64,000 bases of DNA from Gorsachius magnificus (GCA_034008185.1 CM067082.1:5564984-5628983), one strand, 5' to 3'. Positions 24,554 to 38,092 are shown, counted from the stretch's first letter. The notes: generated by a model not told the origin, from the letters alone. A program made the numbers and translations.

Positions 24554-27500
24554 CCATCAAAATATAATACAGCAGCAAAACCTGCTAGATCATTGCTGTC
24601 ACAATTGCTGAGCCTTATGCTTTGCTAGAAACCTAAACTGTGTGCCTCTTCAAAAGCTGTTTAATTCACATTAGATCATTTCTTAATGCAAGCGTCTCTT
24701 TGTACTAGTAATATATTCTCATAAGTGCTAAAAATCCTGCTTTTGCTTGGCAGCGCATCAATGCTTTAAGGACAATATGTTTGAAACAAGGCTAATAGCA
24801 AAAAATGTAGATTTTATTAATTGCGTGTCAGGTCGTACATTGAAAAGCCTAAAATCCGTAGCTTAAGTTCAAACTGTTGGAAGTTGTGTATAAAATCACA
24901 TAGGTGCAGAGAGCTATAGCTTAAAAGCTGAAGATGGTTTTATTTTCAAAAGGATATATGGGTTCAGCAACAGTGTTACCATAAAGATGCTAAGATGTAT
25001 AGGATGGGCATGTTGCTCAAGGGAATAACTTATGGATTTTAGTGGCTTTCAATAAACTATTCTCAGCTACATTCACAAATACTTGAGCAGTAGCTAATAA
25101 ATAGAATACTACTAATTAAATAAGTTAATAAGTGACTTTTTTGGTGATTACCTCTACATCTATGCTCCATTGTTTTATGAGCTGTCATGGGAAGTTTCTG
25201 TCAGAAGAAGCTGCATTCACCCAGCTCTTATTCCAGTGCTGATTTAGAGGAGACCGAAATGATCTTTTACAAGTTTATTTTACAGTCTGGTCAAAAGGTC
25301 GAGAGCTAAAGCTTGAATTGATAATGTCCAAGTGAATGAAGGCTTTAGGTGGAATATAAAGCTTTACTTGATAGACATAGCTAAAAAAGGGGAAAGAAAT
25401 GTCATTCGAAGCCAAAAAGCTTGTCAGTAAAATTTCTAGCAAGTCACAGCTCTTCACTGAATTTCACCAAGTGCGTAGGAGCATGAGGGAGGGGAAGATG
25501 AACTTTTTCTATTGGCATTGCCTCACTGCAGCCATCTCTTTGGCAATTTCTAGAGGAATACAGGGTTTGTAAAGACTGTATCAGCAGACTGGCTGGGAAT
25601 TGCCTGGTGCATCACAGTCTTTTTAGGCTGATGTGTGTCTTGGATTAGAGGAGCCACGGGGCCAGATAAGCTGTGCTGGGAGGGGAACCACAGAGGTCTC
25701 AGGGTTCATAACTCTGGTTGGCTTCACAGGTCTGGTGTTCTCACGCTACAGAGCAACAAGAGTGGAGAAACTGGGGAAATTTACTGTCCTGCTCTTCCTA
25801 AGTATCCTGTTTTATGAGCGTACAGGGTGGTAAATTCTCCCCCTTTCCTTTCCTGCTTCCCTTCCCTGGCTGTCCCAGTGATTTATGGGAAATAATTATT
25901 TTTTAAGTTATCTTTTTAAAAAAGTCATTTTTAACTTGACAGTCTTCCCGTCAAGCACACTTGAGCAGAAGGGACCGCGCAAGGCACTTGCTGCTACTGA
26001 ACAGATCAGAAGAGATTCAAGTGGGGCGTTAGAAATCTTGTGTGTTAAAGACCTTGGGGTTTTGTATTGTTGTTTTTCCCCCATGATTTATTTTTTAATA
26101 AACGTTCTGAGTAGAGCAGTGTTCCAATGTCCAAGCCTAATTTTTTTCCCCTTAAAATGCTTTTAAAATAGTAAGCAGTGTTCTGCTTGCCTGTTAATCT
26201 TAGCCAGGGTCTTCTTCAAAAGCAAGGATACACGAGAAATGTAGTCTAACTGAATACAGTCTTCTGCAGCAAATGCAGCACAAAATTGTTAGACACAAGA
26301 GACTTTCAAGTTTGCTGTGTCCCGTGGAAGGGGAGGAACCAAGGGAACCATTGATAGATGAGTAAAATCATACCCAGATTCTCAGTGCAGGAAAAATGAG
26401 GATAAGAAAGAAAATCTCTTCTACATTTTTTTTGAAAAAGATGTTTTTCTGTTCATTATAGGTGGATGGGATCAGCACGTTATTTCATAGCAATGCTAAA
26501 CGATGTTCCCAGCGATCATCTAATTTAATGCTTGATCGGGGAGCCTCTCCTGCTGCATTCTGGAATCCCTAATTAAATGTCAGGTTGTCTTCAAAGACTT
26601 TAAGGGATTGGCCACTATTGATTTTTTTAAAAATAGTGATATTAGTTGTATTAATAATGATATTCTCTTTGATATCATGCGCCGCAGTCAATGAAATCCT
26701 GACTCATTTGCTTTTCTTTTACCATGTAGTAACCAGTTTCCTGAAGCACTGATAGAGAGCACTCTATAAATACCTTTGGCCTTTGGAAAGAAGAGACCCT
26801 TTTTTGCAGTTTATATATCCTTGAAGTATTTACTGAAGCAGAAGTGCCTCCATTTTGGAGTGTTTTGCTCGTTGCATGTTTCCCTTTTCATTTAACAGGA
26901 TTTTAAAAAGATATCCTTGAGGGTAGGCAGGGAAAGATAACAGCAGAAAGGTCACCCAAAGAGCCAGAAGATGGCCTTTGAAGAGCTAACTCTGCAGGAA
27001 ATACAGAACACAAAAATTTGCTTTCTAAAATTTCATTTCCGGTAATAAGAGGTTTTCTTCTTCCCCCCCCCCCATTTTTTTGAACCCAGCAATGCCAGTT
27101 TTTCCCCTGCAGGGCTATCAACTCCTTTGGTTTTAAGATTTGAGGATACTTTTCTTAATGATGTAGGGGCCCAGAGTGCTACGGATTAAAGTTGTGCCTA
27201 CTGCATCTAATTTGGGTTGTGCTTCAAAGGCCTATTTTAGCTTGTGGAAAAATTAATAGGCCTCTGTTTTCTTAAAATGTCATTACTTTTTATAGCTTTG
27301 ATAGAAACTTTCCTGTCTGATCGTGTTAGTGAGAGGATGAGTCCTTCTAACTCTGAAATAAAAGTGTCAGCAAGGACTGCATGTGTAACTGGGGTCGGGT
27401 AGAGTTTTAAGATTGCTGGTGGCTGGTTTGCCTTCACAAATCCTTTCTCCTTAGGAATGAATACTTGTTCCATGGTGTTGTTAATCCTTCAATTTAAATG

Positions 27501-27844
27501 AAAGTCCTCACACTTCTTTGTGTACAAGAAAGAAAATAGTGCACAGGAGAAGGAATTGCATCCATGCTTTTGCCCTTTTTTAATTGATTCAGTCCACCCA
27601 AGCAATTTAAAGACATTATTGGTGCTACAGCATCAGTTGTTGAGAGCTGCATCTCTAATTTTATTCTCAAAGTTTTAGAGGAGGACATTGAAAATGTTCG
27701 TGTTAACTTTCTGCCTAAATTTCCAGCTCACTTTGATATTATTGTTAGGGAGATGAGTTATCAGACGTGTCCTTCCACAGATGAAAAACCCAAAGAATTT
27801 CTCTGGTTTGAATGAAACCTTTGCATCCCTGGACACCTTAATAT

Positions 27845-27865
27845 AAAAAAAAAAAAAAAAAAAAA
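27845..27865. repeat. Poly-A run (21 bases)
   Basis: Uninterrupted A with no recognisable retrocopy body or target duplication beside it. Confidence 0.95.
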
Positions 27866-29825
27866 GGTGAGGAGGGGGAGAGGAATGCAATACCCTAACA
27901 AATTCATCACTTCACAAAATAAGTGAATAACGGCACTAAGCCTCTTTCGATGGTCCAAGGAGATTAGTCAAGAGAACAGTGACACTTCTCTGACTCACCA
28001 GTTAAAATTAGTAAAGGAATTACGATCGATTGCGTACATGCAGTAAAAAAACCCAAAAACTTCTCTTTTCATTGATATACTTTGATTTTGCTTTCCATTT
28101 TCTGCTACCTATATAGAAATAGCATTCCTTGGGGTGCTATTCAGGTGCTCTATTATTATGAAGAAATTGTGATTGTTTCCTTATAGCTGTTTTCAGACTG
28201 CCTCTTTAGGAGCTTTTTACTAGAGATCTCTGTGTGGAAGACCTGTGTATATATATATGGTGCTTTAGAGCATCATATAATCTGTAAAAATTCCAGCTGT
28301 TCGATTTGGATCAAAAAATAAAGAAATTTAGGTAGGCCTCTTTGCTAAGGACCTATCTTTCATAAAAATGATTCCAGTATGGAAAGTATTGCAAAGAAAT
28401 GGCCAACTCTTAATTCAGCTGCTTCTTACTTCACGTTTTGAGGATGGATGCTGCAAGGTGCTATAACGGTTGGATTTTTTTGGTATTTTTTTACATTTTT
28501 TTTTAAATTTCCCTTTCTGAATTTGTATTTCATAGAGCACCTTAATGCCTCGGAATCTTCTTAAAAGCCCAAAATAAAGTAAGTGCTGTTCTTCTGGTAT
28601 GTGAGCAACTGTATGATGAAAAAAAGGAAAAGTAATTTTACTTTTGCCACCCAAATTGCTGTCTCTCTTAGTAGCCTTAGGAGAAGGGGCACTTGAAGAC
28701 CTTCCTTGCCTGTGTCAGTCTGCTTTCCTGAGTGCCAGAGCGCAGGCCTGCCCTGTACTTTATCAGTTACCGTTTCCACAATGATTTTCCTTTTCTCTTG
28801 AATATTTTAAAGGAATCAATCTAAACTCCAGATAGTCTAAATTCACGAAAACTTTATAGTTTTCCTACATGTAAATTCGCTGTTCCTTTGCTGAGGTCAT
28901 TAAGACGAGTATTATTGAGGCAAAATACTGAAAATAAGATACTATCACAAAAACATTCTTCCTTTTCATGCTCTGTTGCTCTTCAAGTAACTCTTCCTCT
29001 TTGTCAAAAGGTTGTTGGCTTAGCAAAGCATGCAGATGCTTAATTACTTACATTTAAAAGTACAATATAGGACGTCTCACCTGTAGCGCAGTTAGAGCCA
29101 TTGCTCCCCAGCCTAGTCTGTAGTGAAATTATGATCTGGACTAACTAAATAAAACTACCATGCTGCTTCGGATTTGTGATCAGGCTGGTGTCTACGTGCT
29201 GTTCTTCATAAAGCTTTCTGTCCCTAAGCGTGAGTTCTGGAATCTGTCACCATTACCTAGAAAACACCCTGTTCTTCAACCTCTATTTATTTCAACTTGA
29301 AAAGTAGAAGTGATTTTCTAAAACTGTTTGGCTACTAAAGCAATATCGCCGCACAGTGAGCTTACAGCGTGCAGCAGGATGCATAGCAGGGGTGCTAGTT
29401 TTTAAAATGATCTAAGCATGACACAGTGAAATAGAGGCACGGTTGCTGTTGCGAAGAAAAGTAGGTCTGTAATTCTCTACATGCTTGTTATTGCCCTCTC
29501 TATTTTATTTCTCAGTTCCCCCAGAGGAAAAACTGGGAACACAGTCACAACAAATCAGCTGCTTTTGGTCATACTGAGATCCCCTGGCTGCATGGAAGCT
29601 GAAGATGTTTGTTGGGTTTTTTTTAAACCAGAAGAAACAGTGAGGCCACCTCATCTCTTCTCTAATGAGCAGTAGGGTTTTGGTTTCCTCCTGTCCCTCG
29701 GTTTTTGGAGTGCTTACAGATGTGGATAAGTAGTGCCAAGTATGAGTTGTACCTCTCTCCTTGAAAAGTAATGATGGAAACCTGACTCCTTTGCCTGCCT
29801 TGTCCTGTAACAGCCATCAAAAAAC

Positions 29826-29848
29826 AAAAAAAAAAAAAAAAAAAAAAA
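29826..29848. repeat. Poly-A run (23 bases)
   Basis: Uninterrupted A about 30 bp before a CR1 end. CR1 elements do not end in poly-A, so the two are probably unrelated. Confidence 0.95.
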
Positions 29849-29879
29849 GAGTACATGAGTACAGACCTAGATATTGAGC

Positions 29880-30890
29880 ATCATACAAAATTTGTGGCTA
29901 GAAGGAACTTCTGGAAGGCATGTAGTGCCACCCCCTGCTCAAAAGAAGCCTAACCTCAAAGTTTGGTCAGGTTGCTCAGAGCTGTGTCCAACAAGTTTTG
30001 CAAATGAGGAAGAACTTTACTTTGAGGGTGACTGAGCACTGGAACAGGCTGCTCAGGGGGGCTGTTGAGTCTCCTTCTCTGGAGATATTCAAACCCCACC
30101 TGGACGATGTCCTGTGCAACCTGCTCTGGGTGAGCCTGCTTTAGTAGGGGGGTTGGACTGGATGATCTCTTGAGGTCCCTTCCAACCCCTGCCACTCTGT
30201 GACTCTGTAATGGAGAGTCCACACTTTCTCCTAGTGTGGATATTTTTTCCCATGTCTCTGATCAAGATTTCCTTCATGACAACTTGTAACCATTGCCTCT
30301 TGGCCTTCTGCTGTGCATCTCTGAGAAAATCTGGCCCTGTCTTCTCTGCAATCTCCCTTTACTTAGGGATATTGGTAGTGAGAAGCCCCCTGAGCCTCCT
30401 CTCCCTGTTTGTTTAGTCTTTCCTCATGTGTTGTGTGCTCCAGCCCTGACCCTGTGAATCCATTCCAGTTTGTCAGCATCTCTTTTGTACTGGAGGAGTC
30501 CCAGAACTGGACAGGGTATCCCAAGTGAGGCAGGTGAGTAAATGGGAATAATCACTTCCAAATGACTTGCAGACTGTGCTCTCAGGAACGCAACCCACCA
30601 TGCATTTAGCCATCTTTGCTGCCTGGGCACCTGTACTGAGGTTGTTCCTTCCCAAACACAGGACTTTGCTCGTGCAGTTTCTGGCAGCCCAATTTTTCCA
30701 GCTTCTGGATGTCCCTCTGAATGGCAAAACCCACCATCGTCTTGACAGCTCTCCCTCCCCAGTTTGGGGTCATCTGCAAACTTGCTGAGGGTGCATTGCA
30801 CCCGATCAGCCAGGTGAAGATGGGAAACCGTATCAGCTCCAGCACTGACCCCTGAGAAACATCCTTTGTAAACACTTGTGAAAAGTTCAG
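29880..30890 (-). mobile_element. CR1 LINE, minus strand, split by a second CR1
   Basis: The plus strand reads as a complementary CR1 end (29880-29999), breaks at GTCCAACAAG, and resumes near 30208 with the next expected block (ATGGAGAGTCCACACTTTCT). It continues into ORF2 up to about 30890. On the minus strand the RT region is recognisable as a GSVLxL block and CTLSKFADD, with frameshifts between them. The FADD motif is the RT catalytic core. It is an old, broken copy, 5'-truncated inside the RT domain. Confidence 0.88.
30000..30208 (+). mobile_element. CR1 3' fragment nested in the minus-strand CR1
   Basis: The plus strand carries ATGAGGAAGAACTTTACTTT through CTGGACGATGTCCTGTGCAA and ends TCTGTGACTCTGTA. 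It is the same subfamily as the copies at 37029 and 42117. About 13 bp of the host CR1 are missing at the insertion point. The nested copy must be younger than its host. Confidence 0.9.
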
Positions 30891-33479
30891 GCTCAGTAGC
30901 AGCACTCTTTGGCTATGGGTAGATTGTTTCTTTATGCCCACAGAAAAGGAAAATGCCTATAGCAAGCAGAGCCTATAGCAAGGCTCTTTCTTCCTTGAAA
31001 TGATAAACTTCAATTCCTAATATCAGGTTTTTTCTTGAATGAGAATGTTCTTTTTGTTGATTTTTATGGCAACATAGTAGAATAGAATTATGACATAAAA
31101 AAAGCAAAAAAGGATCATTCTTGTAGTTTTTTTGTATGCAATGTGATATTCAGTCCTAATAGGCTATTTCAGTTCAGTTGCAAAAAGTCAAAAGTACTGC
31201 TGCAGTTATTCTAGACAAAACGCCCTTTCGAAAATCAGCTTAAAACTTCACATAACCACTGGTACGGAACTGCCAGTACCGGTCCTGGTCTGCATAATAT
31301 TGATGTATCCTCATGCCCACGGAAGATGGGTGCGCTGAGCCTCAGATGAGTTTGATTGCCAAAAGGTTATGTACGCTTGTTGAAGGATTTGGGGAAGAAG
31401 AAGGGGGACGTCTTCAGCATGTGGTTGCGGTCTGGAGAACTGCCCTCTCATCACATCCTCGGTCCCCTGTGATTCTTTTCATTTAGATCAATTTAATAAA
31501 CTGACAGATACAAATTTTCATTACTGTCAGCACAGCGCAGCCAATACGAGAGTGAAAGACCAAGCTGTGTGGCTGCTCTGCTTCCCATCTCAGCGATGTG
31601 GGCACCAGCTTGGTTGTGTCTCCAGGTTCTCCGGTGCAGGGATGAGGAGGGACCGCTGGTGGGGAGAAGGTCACCAGCTGACTTTTTGGTGCACCAGGCT
31701 CAGGTTGCAGGCTGAACAACATGAAATATCTTGGTTTGATTTGTAAACTGAGCAAGCCGAGAACGAGACCCATCAGAGGAATAGCTCTGAAACCAGGTAA
31801 TGCCATGGCCGTGCGTGGCTTTGATACACAAAGGCAATGCTTCTCCCTTTCCTTTATAAACATCTTTTTCGAATAGACTAAGATGACTTTTCACCTTCCA
31901 AACAACCCCTCCCTAGACAGCCAACTTTTGCTGTGTGGTGAGGATTACAGCTAGAGGAAATCCTCCTTCCCGTGCCCAGCCCCACGATCGATTTTTCTTC
32001 TGGGAAAGCATGTGTGTGCTACGTCTGTCCACCTCCCCACCTGGGAGACGGTTCGAGGACTGACTTGGCTGCCCATATTTTTGTGGATGCCGCTGAGCAG
32101 TTGTGCTCCCACATCCAAGCCCAGCATTTGGCTTTTTCATTTGTATTGGTTTAATGCAATCAAAGGGGCTAAATAACAGGGCTGTGCTTCTGGGGAGTGC
32201 AGGACGATCATGTTAGCTTTCACCTGGGCTGGTTAATCGTTGATGGAGAGGCAGTAGCTCCCAGCCTGTCTCCTCCTTCCCTCCTCTTGCTTTCATTCTC
32301 TCTCTTCCCCGTATGAAACCCAATTAATATGCTACATTATTTCAGGACAAAACCTGATCTTAAAATATGCAAACTAAAGTTTTCAATTTTATGTCTTCAG
32401 TCACCTTGGCAGGGGGTATTTTTAGCCCAATTTCCACATGAATATTATATCATAAAAGGGCTGATTAAAATGAGGTAACATGACAGGAATGGCTCATAGT
32501 GAATGGATATGTTATTTGTCCTGTTGAAAGGACATTACTGTAACCTTGCCTGCAATCCTGCAGAGTGGTTCCCCAGTAACTTATGTGCCATCTAACCTTC
32601 CTTGAAATTTATTCCCTAACAATTGACGTGCAGATTATCAATGCAGCAGAAGTCTTTTATATTCTCTTTGGAGCAGGGGGTGGCAAGTAAGCAACCTTTC
32701 AAACAAAAATGCAAAGCGCCCATTGATAAAACTGGAGATGGATAATTCAGAGTTTTTAAAATTCTGGATTTTAGCAGAGGAGTAAAAGAAAAGCATTGAA
32801 AGAATTTGGCAGTCAAAAAAAAAAGTGAGCTTTTTGTTCTCATTTCAAAGGGTTTTGCCTTCACTTGAGTAAGGTATTTCATTTCTAAAGCAGATGCTTG
32901 CTATAGTGTGAGCCTATTATTTTAGAAGAATGACAGAATGTTATATTTTGTATTGAAGATTTACAATTAACCAATGAAAAAGTTTCCCGGGTTAACAGTA
33001 CCATCACTTTTGTAGAACACTTTTCAGCGATAGATCTTGAAGTACTGAACAGAAGACATCAGGGTCATCCTTCGTGCTTGATGTGTGGGGAAGCCAAAGC
33101 ACAGAGCGAGCCACCCGCTGGCCCAGCAGACCAGCGGCGCAGCTCAAAACCAAATGCAGGTTTTTAGAGTCCTGCTTTGACATTGCCTGCTCAAGAGCAT
33201 CGCTGGCATGGTGTGCTGAGGGCCTGGGAGGTCTGCAATTGGTCATCTCCCAGTTTCAACAAACATCAAGGGAATACTCGGAATACAAATGGCATTTGAA
33301 ATCTCTTGCAGACCCTGGTGCCAGAGTCTTTCACCAGAATAGCTTTCTCTGTTAAGGCATCCTGCTTCTCTTCTCCCTTCTTTTCAAAGACCCAATGATG
33401 GAAATGTCTGAAGAATTGCCGTGGTCATCCTGCCCCTACACATCACTGATGCTACTACTTCGCTTGTTAATTCCTGCGC
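30891..33479. other. Unique DNA, no gene recognised
   Basis: No recognisable gene. The frame at 31483-31863 (126 codons, minus) has no familiar domain. The stretch 33060-33220 is richer in GC than its surroundings but shows no exon-like signals I can defend. Confidence 0.6.
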
Positions 33480-33840
33480 TGCACCCAGTAAATTCCAGCT
33501 GGTGGACTGCAGGGTTTTCAGAAGGATACTAGATTTTGCTCTGACTTTTCCACATCCCTTAATAATCAACCACCCCTATGATTCATCTTCTATTTCCCAT
33601 TCTAATTTATCTAGGTTTAACCTCTGCCACTGGATGTCATTCTGCCTTTGCTAGCACGAAGCACCTTTCCAACATCAAATAAATGAAAGTAGCCTCTCAT
33701 ATCAGTTTCCTGAGCAGATACGGTGACCCAGGTGGTGTTTCATTTTTTTCCCATTCTTCCTTTCAGTTTGTGCCGAACAGAGTCAAGACCAGTTGAGAAA
33801 AGGACACCAAACCTTTTCTGTATTCAGTGGTAAAAGGCTT
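33480..33840 (-). mobile_element. Probable ancient CR1-clade relic
   Basis: Plus-strand words such as CCACATCCCTTAATAATC, CATTCTAATTTATCTAG, TAACCTCTGCCACTGGATGT and TTCTGCCTTTGCTAGCA follow the order of an ancient CR1-type element read in reverse. The identity is loose and partly interrupted, so this call is tentative and rests on a remembered consensus. Confidence 0.45.
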
Positions 33841-35751
33841 TGAGAAAGTCCCCAATGTAGTGAATTTTTCCTCAAAACCGTGACTTACTTCTCTGCTGAT
33901 TGAGAATTAAAAAACAAGGCCGAAGGCTATTTGTGGTCCTAAAGACAAACAGACACATGTACATTGTGCACTGATGTTATCAGCCACTGTTATGTTAATG
34001 ATTGATGTAACTAAGGCTGTGGCTTGTTTCTGTAGCTCGGGTATAAGTCAGGATTGCTGTAGATAGAGCTAGAGACACATGGGGTTAAGGACAGGGACTT
34101 CTGCCTGGCAATATAGGCAGGAAGCTGGTTTTTAGCTTTATTTCTGAAGGGAATTAGTGTCTGCAATGCTCTCTGCCTATATGCCTGTTCCCGGTAATTT
34201 TTCAAGACAGTGGTTCATTTCAACAGTATTTGAAATAGGGCAGAAATCTCAAAAATAATTATATTCCTACAAGTCAGCAAAGGTGAAGATCTCAACGGGT
34301 CAGAGATGGTTTCTTGTACCCTTGAGGGGGTCATGGAGACTGGGCGGGAGCTGGGGTGATTGTGGGAGCGATGGTGCAAGGACATGGAACAGCAAGCACA
34401 GCTTTTGCAGGAAAATGGGCATTTTTTTCCTCCTCCTGCTTGCAGGAAAACCTGCTCTCGGTGTATGCATGGGAGGGCATCGTGCAAGGGAACGACTGCT
34501 GCTGCTACACATCGTATCGGGGCTGCTTCGGGGGGAGCAAGAAGGATGAATTTCCTGACTGTGTGCTGTGATTTTGACGATGTAGTGGACGACCTGTTGG
34601 CTGGGGCTGGGGGGGGGGGGCGAAGGGCAGATTTAAGCTCTTCAGCCTACATGGCAATGGGACACAATTTCGTGCAAATTGTGTTCCACTATTTCTGTCC
34701 TTTCATTCTCTTTCTGCGAAGGATAAGGTGTTTACAGGAAAGGATTCATCTAACTCAAGGTTTGTGAATCCCGATCATCCTTGGGCTAATTAAGGCTGAG
34801 GCTCCTGGTGGGGCAGTAACGTGAGGTTTCTTTTGGCACAATTATTTTTGCTCATTTGCTTCAACACACAGGGAAGGGAAGTGGGTGCCAAAGAGGTGGT
34901 TAGGACAAGCTGTTTGTATCTGGTCTTAAATAGGAAACAGTTTCTCCATCCTTGATTTCTTTCTCACTTTATTTGAGCTATATTAAGTGCATGTTATGCA
35001 CAAGTTTTAAAGGAATTTTAAATTTTTTTTTTTTTTTCTAATGTATTCAAATGCTGGTAAGATATTGTCCAGACAAGATGATGATAAAATCTGATCATCT
35101 GTTACTGTTTAGTAATGAAAGCAAAATTGGAAGATTGTGTAGCAACTTTTAAAAGGGTACTTTGACAGTTTTTATTTTATTGGAGTTGTTCTAGTCTATT
35201 ATTTAACAAACCATCTCTTTATTGCTTAAAGAAGTGATTGCAATATTTCACAAGGAGCTCATTTTTCTTCAATTTCTATTCACTTGTGCCGCGTTCTTCC
35301 GATAGCTTTGTGCTCTGCTGCTCATGCTAATTCCTTTTACCGCAGGTGCTGGTGAATCTTAATGAAATTTGGCGTTTCGGGCCCCTTCGGTGCCTGCCAT
35401 ATACAGTGCAGCAGCACAGCCTGGTCTAGTATACGCGTGACCACTTCAGCATGGGCTGGCGGTAAATCTGGCCACTCGGCCCCTGAGCCTGGAAACCTTT
35501 CCTCTAATACCCTGTATTTGTATGCATACCCCTTTTTAAGTCACTGTGTATAATGCAAATACTATAACATCTTTTTAGGACCAAATTGGTATTGCTTCAG
35601 CAATGGCCAAAGCATACATAAATGTTTGTAGCAGAGGGAAACCACATATAACGCAATTACCGTATTATGCTGGTAGAACATTGCTTCAGGTTTTTGACCA
35701 AAGGCAACCATCGGTTTACTCTCTGGTGCTTTACGCTGCTCTGACTTTTCA
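33841..35751. other. Unique DNA, no gene recognised
   Basis: A 12-base G run lies at 34609-34620 and a T run near 35022-35037. The 135-codon frame at 34360-34767 overlaps other frames on both strands and includes the G run, so it is not credible as a gene. Confidence 0.65.
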
Positions 35752-36016
35752 AATCTAGTGACTGATGGCCTCAAGTTGCGCCACGGCAGGTTGAGGTTGG
35801 ACATTAGGAAAAATTTTTTTACCAAAAGGGTTGTCAAGCACTAGAAGGGGCTGCCCAGGGAAATGGTTGAGTCCCCGTCCCTGGAAGGATTTTAAAGATG
35901 AGCAGGCAAGGTGCTTAGGGACAGGGTTTAGTGGTGGGATGGCAGGGTTAGGTTAACGGTTGGACTTGATGATCTTAAAGATCTTTTCCAACCTAAACGA
36001 TTCTATGATTCTATGA
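35752..36016 (+). mobile_element. CR1 LINE 3' fragment
   Basis: It starts at CTCAAGTTGCGCCACGG within the ORF2 C-terminus. It runs through GGTTGTCAAGCACTAGAAG and the GGACTTGATGATCTTAAAGA block to a double ATTCTATG end. It is 5'-truncated and of the same general subfamily as the copy at 9500. Confidence 0.94.
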
Positions 36017-37028
36017 AATGGTGAAAAGTTTATTAATTCACAAGAAAATCAACCTTAATTTGAAACTCTTGGCAGGGAGTTCTGCGGGTTAATTGAACTA
36101 GAGTCTGTTCATGCTGGTTTACCCTATCATTTTATATCTTTTAGTTTTATGGATAGATCTTTTGTTTGCATAGTCAGGAGAAAATGAACATGAGAGTCCA
36201 ACCAGCTTTCTCATTCTTTTTCTGCTGTTCAATCATCAGAGTTTTTTTCATTTCTCTTTATAAGGAAATTATTGAAACAGTTTTCTACATTCCTGCAAAC
36301 ACAACAGGACAAATTTCATTTAGGCTGCAAAAGTTCGTTAGGTCTAACTCCAAGCCTGCTACTCTTTATCTGGTTGAAAATAATGGTCTTCTTTTCTTTG
36401 CGCTTTCAGTTATATATGAAAATATATATGAACATGTATGTTTTGCAGAGATAATACATTTCTGAATTTTACAGTTGCTGATTTAGGGTGTAGCAAATAA
36501 CTTATATTTGCTATGCAAGTTCTCAGAGGTTAGAAATGGAAGGTAAAGGGCTCTCCTCTCCTAGCATATCCTGTCATTGTCTCGTCAGGGCAGCTCTTAT
36601 AAAAGGATTCTCCTCCACATATTCCCTAGCGTGTATCAAAAATCAGCCCTGAACAGAAGTTGGCAGTCAGTGGTTGAACACGAAGAAAGCCAGGAGGTGC
36701 TGTTTCTTTAACCGCCGCATTAATTCTCAACCTGGCTTGAAGACTTTGCCCCCAAAGAGCTCACTCAGTGCCCTGTTTCACTTATCTGACAGACAAATCC
36801 ATTGCAGGGGGCATTTAATTGCCTGCCTGCTTTTGGCTCTGCTGTTGCTGGATGCTTCTCTTAGCTGTTCTTTCTGAGCCTCTGGCTTTTTGCAAGACAA
36901 AAAAATGAATTTTCTGTTATGTGCCGTGTTCTGGGGGATCTGTAGGTTGGTGTATATTGCCAAACGATATTTTATCTTGCAGCCACCAGCCTTCAGATAT
37001 TGCTTTTCACTATAGGTTTGTATTCTCC
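36017..37028. other. Unique DNA, no gene recognised
   Basis: Nothing recognisable. Confidence 0.65.
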
Positions 37029-37760
37029 ATCACAGAATCACAGAATCAGAGTGGCAAGGGTTGGAAGGGACCTCGGGAGATCATCTAGTCCAACCCACCT
37101 GCTCAAGCAGGCTCGTCCAGAGCAGGTTGCACAGGACATCGTCCAGGCGGGCTTTGAATATCTCCAGAGAAGGAGACTCCACAGCCCCCCTGGGCAGCCT
37201 GGTCCAGGGCTCTGTCACCCTCAAAGTAAAGAAGTTCTTCCTCATGTTCCACTGAAACCTCTTCTGCTTCAGTCTGTGCCCATTGCCCCTTGTCCTGTCA
37301 CTGGGCACCACTGAGAAGAGTCTGGCTCTGTCCTCATGACATCCACCCTTAAGCTATTTGTAAGTATTTATGAGATCTCCTCTCAGTCTTCTCTTCTCCA
37401 GGCTAAACAAGCCCAGCTCCCTCAGTCTTTCCTCATAGGGGAGATGCTCCAGTCCCCTCATCATCTTTGTTGCCCTCCTCTGGACTCTCTCTAGGAGTTC
37501 CTCATCCTTCTTGAACTGGGGAGCCCAGAACTGGACACAGTACTCCAGGTGGGGTCTCACCAGGGCAGAGTAGAGAGGGAGGAGAACCACCCTCGCCTGC
37601 TGGCCACACTCCTCTTAATGCACCCCAGAATACCATTGGCCTTCTTGGCAACAAGGGCACCCTGCTGGCTCATGGTGAGCTTGTCATCCACCAGGACTCC
37701 CAGGTCCCTCTCGGCAGAGCTGCTTTCCAGTAGGTCGGCCCAAAGTCTGTACTGGTGCAT
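37029..37760 (-). mobile_element. CR1 LINE, 0.73 kb, left member of an inverted pair
   Basis: The minus strand encodes the last part of CR1 ORF2 in two frames. 37557-37760 carries the [15 protein letters not shown] block and 37354-37590 carries the [11 protein letters not shown] and [13 protein letters not shown] blocks. The 3' end on the plus strand starts ATCACAGAATCACAGAATCA. Its last 310 bp are nearly identical, in inverse, to 42117-42458 (about 7 differences by eye). It begins within ORF2 about a dozen consensus bases after the point where the CR1 at 41529-41919 stops. Confidence 0.95.
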
Positions 37761-37914
37761 CAGTCTTGCTACTATTATTTTTAATATTTATGCTGATACT
37801 GTACTTGTCAGGTGGACTCTGAGCAAGGCACTTTTCCCAGTACCTTACTGTATTTTACAATTTCCATGTAAACACCACGCATTTTAGAGCCAAATTTTAC
37901 TCTTGCGTCCACAA

Positions 37915-38092
37915 GAGTTCCGTTCCCAGGCCTTCCCTGAGCAAAGTCCAAGTCCTCTGCCCTACTCCAGTAATGTATTTAAGTTAGAGTGTGTTGTGAA
38001 ATCTATCCCAGCCTGTTCCGTCCCCTCAGCCCCCAGGTCTATACTCATAGTATGTCCACTTTGCACTCCCAGATTGACTGAACTTGAAAATT
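37915..38092 (-). repeat. Non-CR1 segment, inverted copy at 41931-42116
   Basis: This 178-bp stretch matches the reverse complement of 41931-42116 with about 11 substitutions and one 8-bp gap (about 94 percent by eye). Shared blocks include TCCCAGGCCTTCCCTGAG, GTCCAAGTCCTCTGCCC and CCCCCAGGTCTATACTCATA. It does not resemble CR1. It could be a copied local sequence or a member of a repeat family I do not recognise. Confidence 0.9.

Larger units (their letters stand above)
24554..29879. other. Unique DNA, no gene recognised
   Basis: More than 5 kb without a recognisable gene or transposon. Homopolymers are an 11-base C run at 27063-27073 and A runs at 27845-27865 and 29826-29848. A short TA run lies near 28247-28258. 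The open frames (for example 25885-26166 and 28415-28654) resemble no known family. Confidence 0.65.

Noticed and set aside
27845..27865. Poly-A runs (27845, 29826, 53363) as tails of processed pseudogenes
   Set aside because: No gene-like body upstream and no target duplications were found. CR1 does not produce poly-A tails.
30424..30801. 125-codon minus-strand frame with a FADD motif
   Set aside because: It is the RT remnant of the minus-strand CR1, not a host gene.
34360..34767. 135-codon frame with Gly- and Cys-rich stretch
   Set aside because: It crosses a 12-base G run and overlaps open frames on both strands. It looks like a low-complexity artefact.
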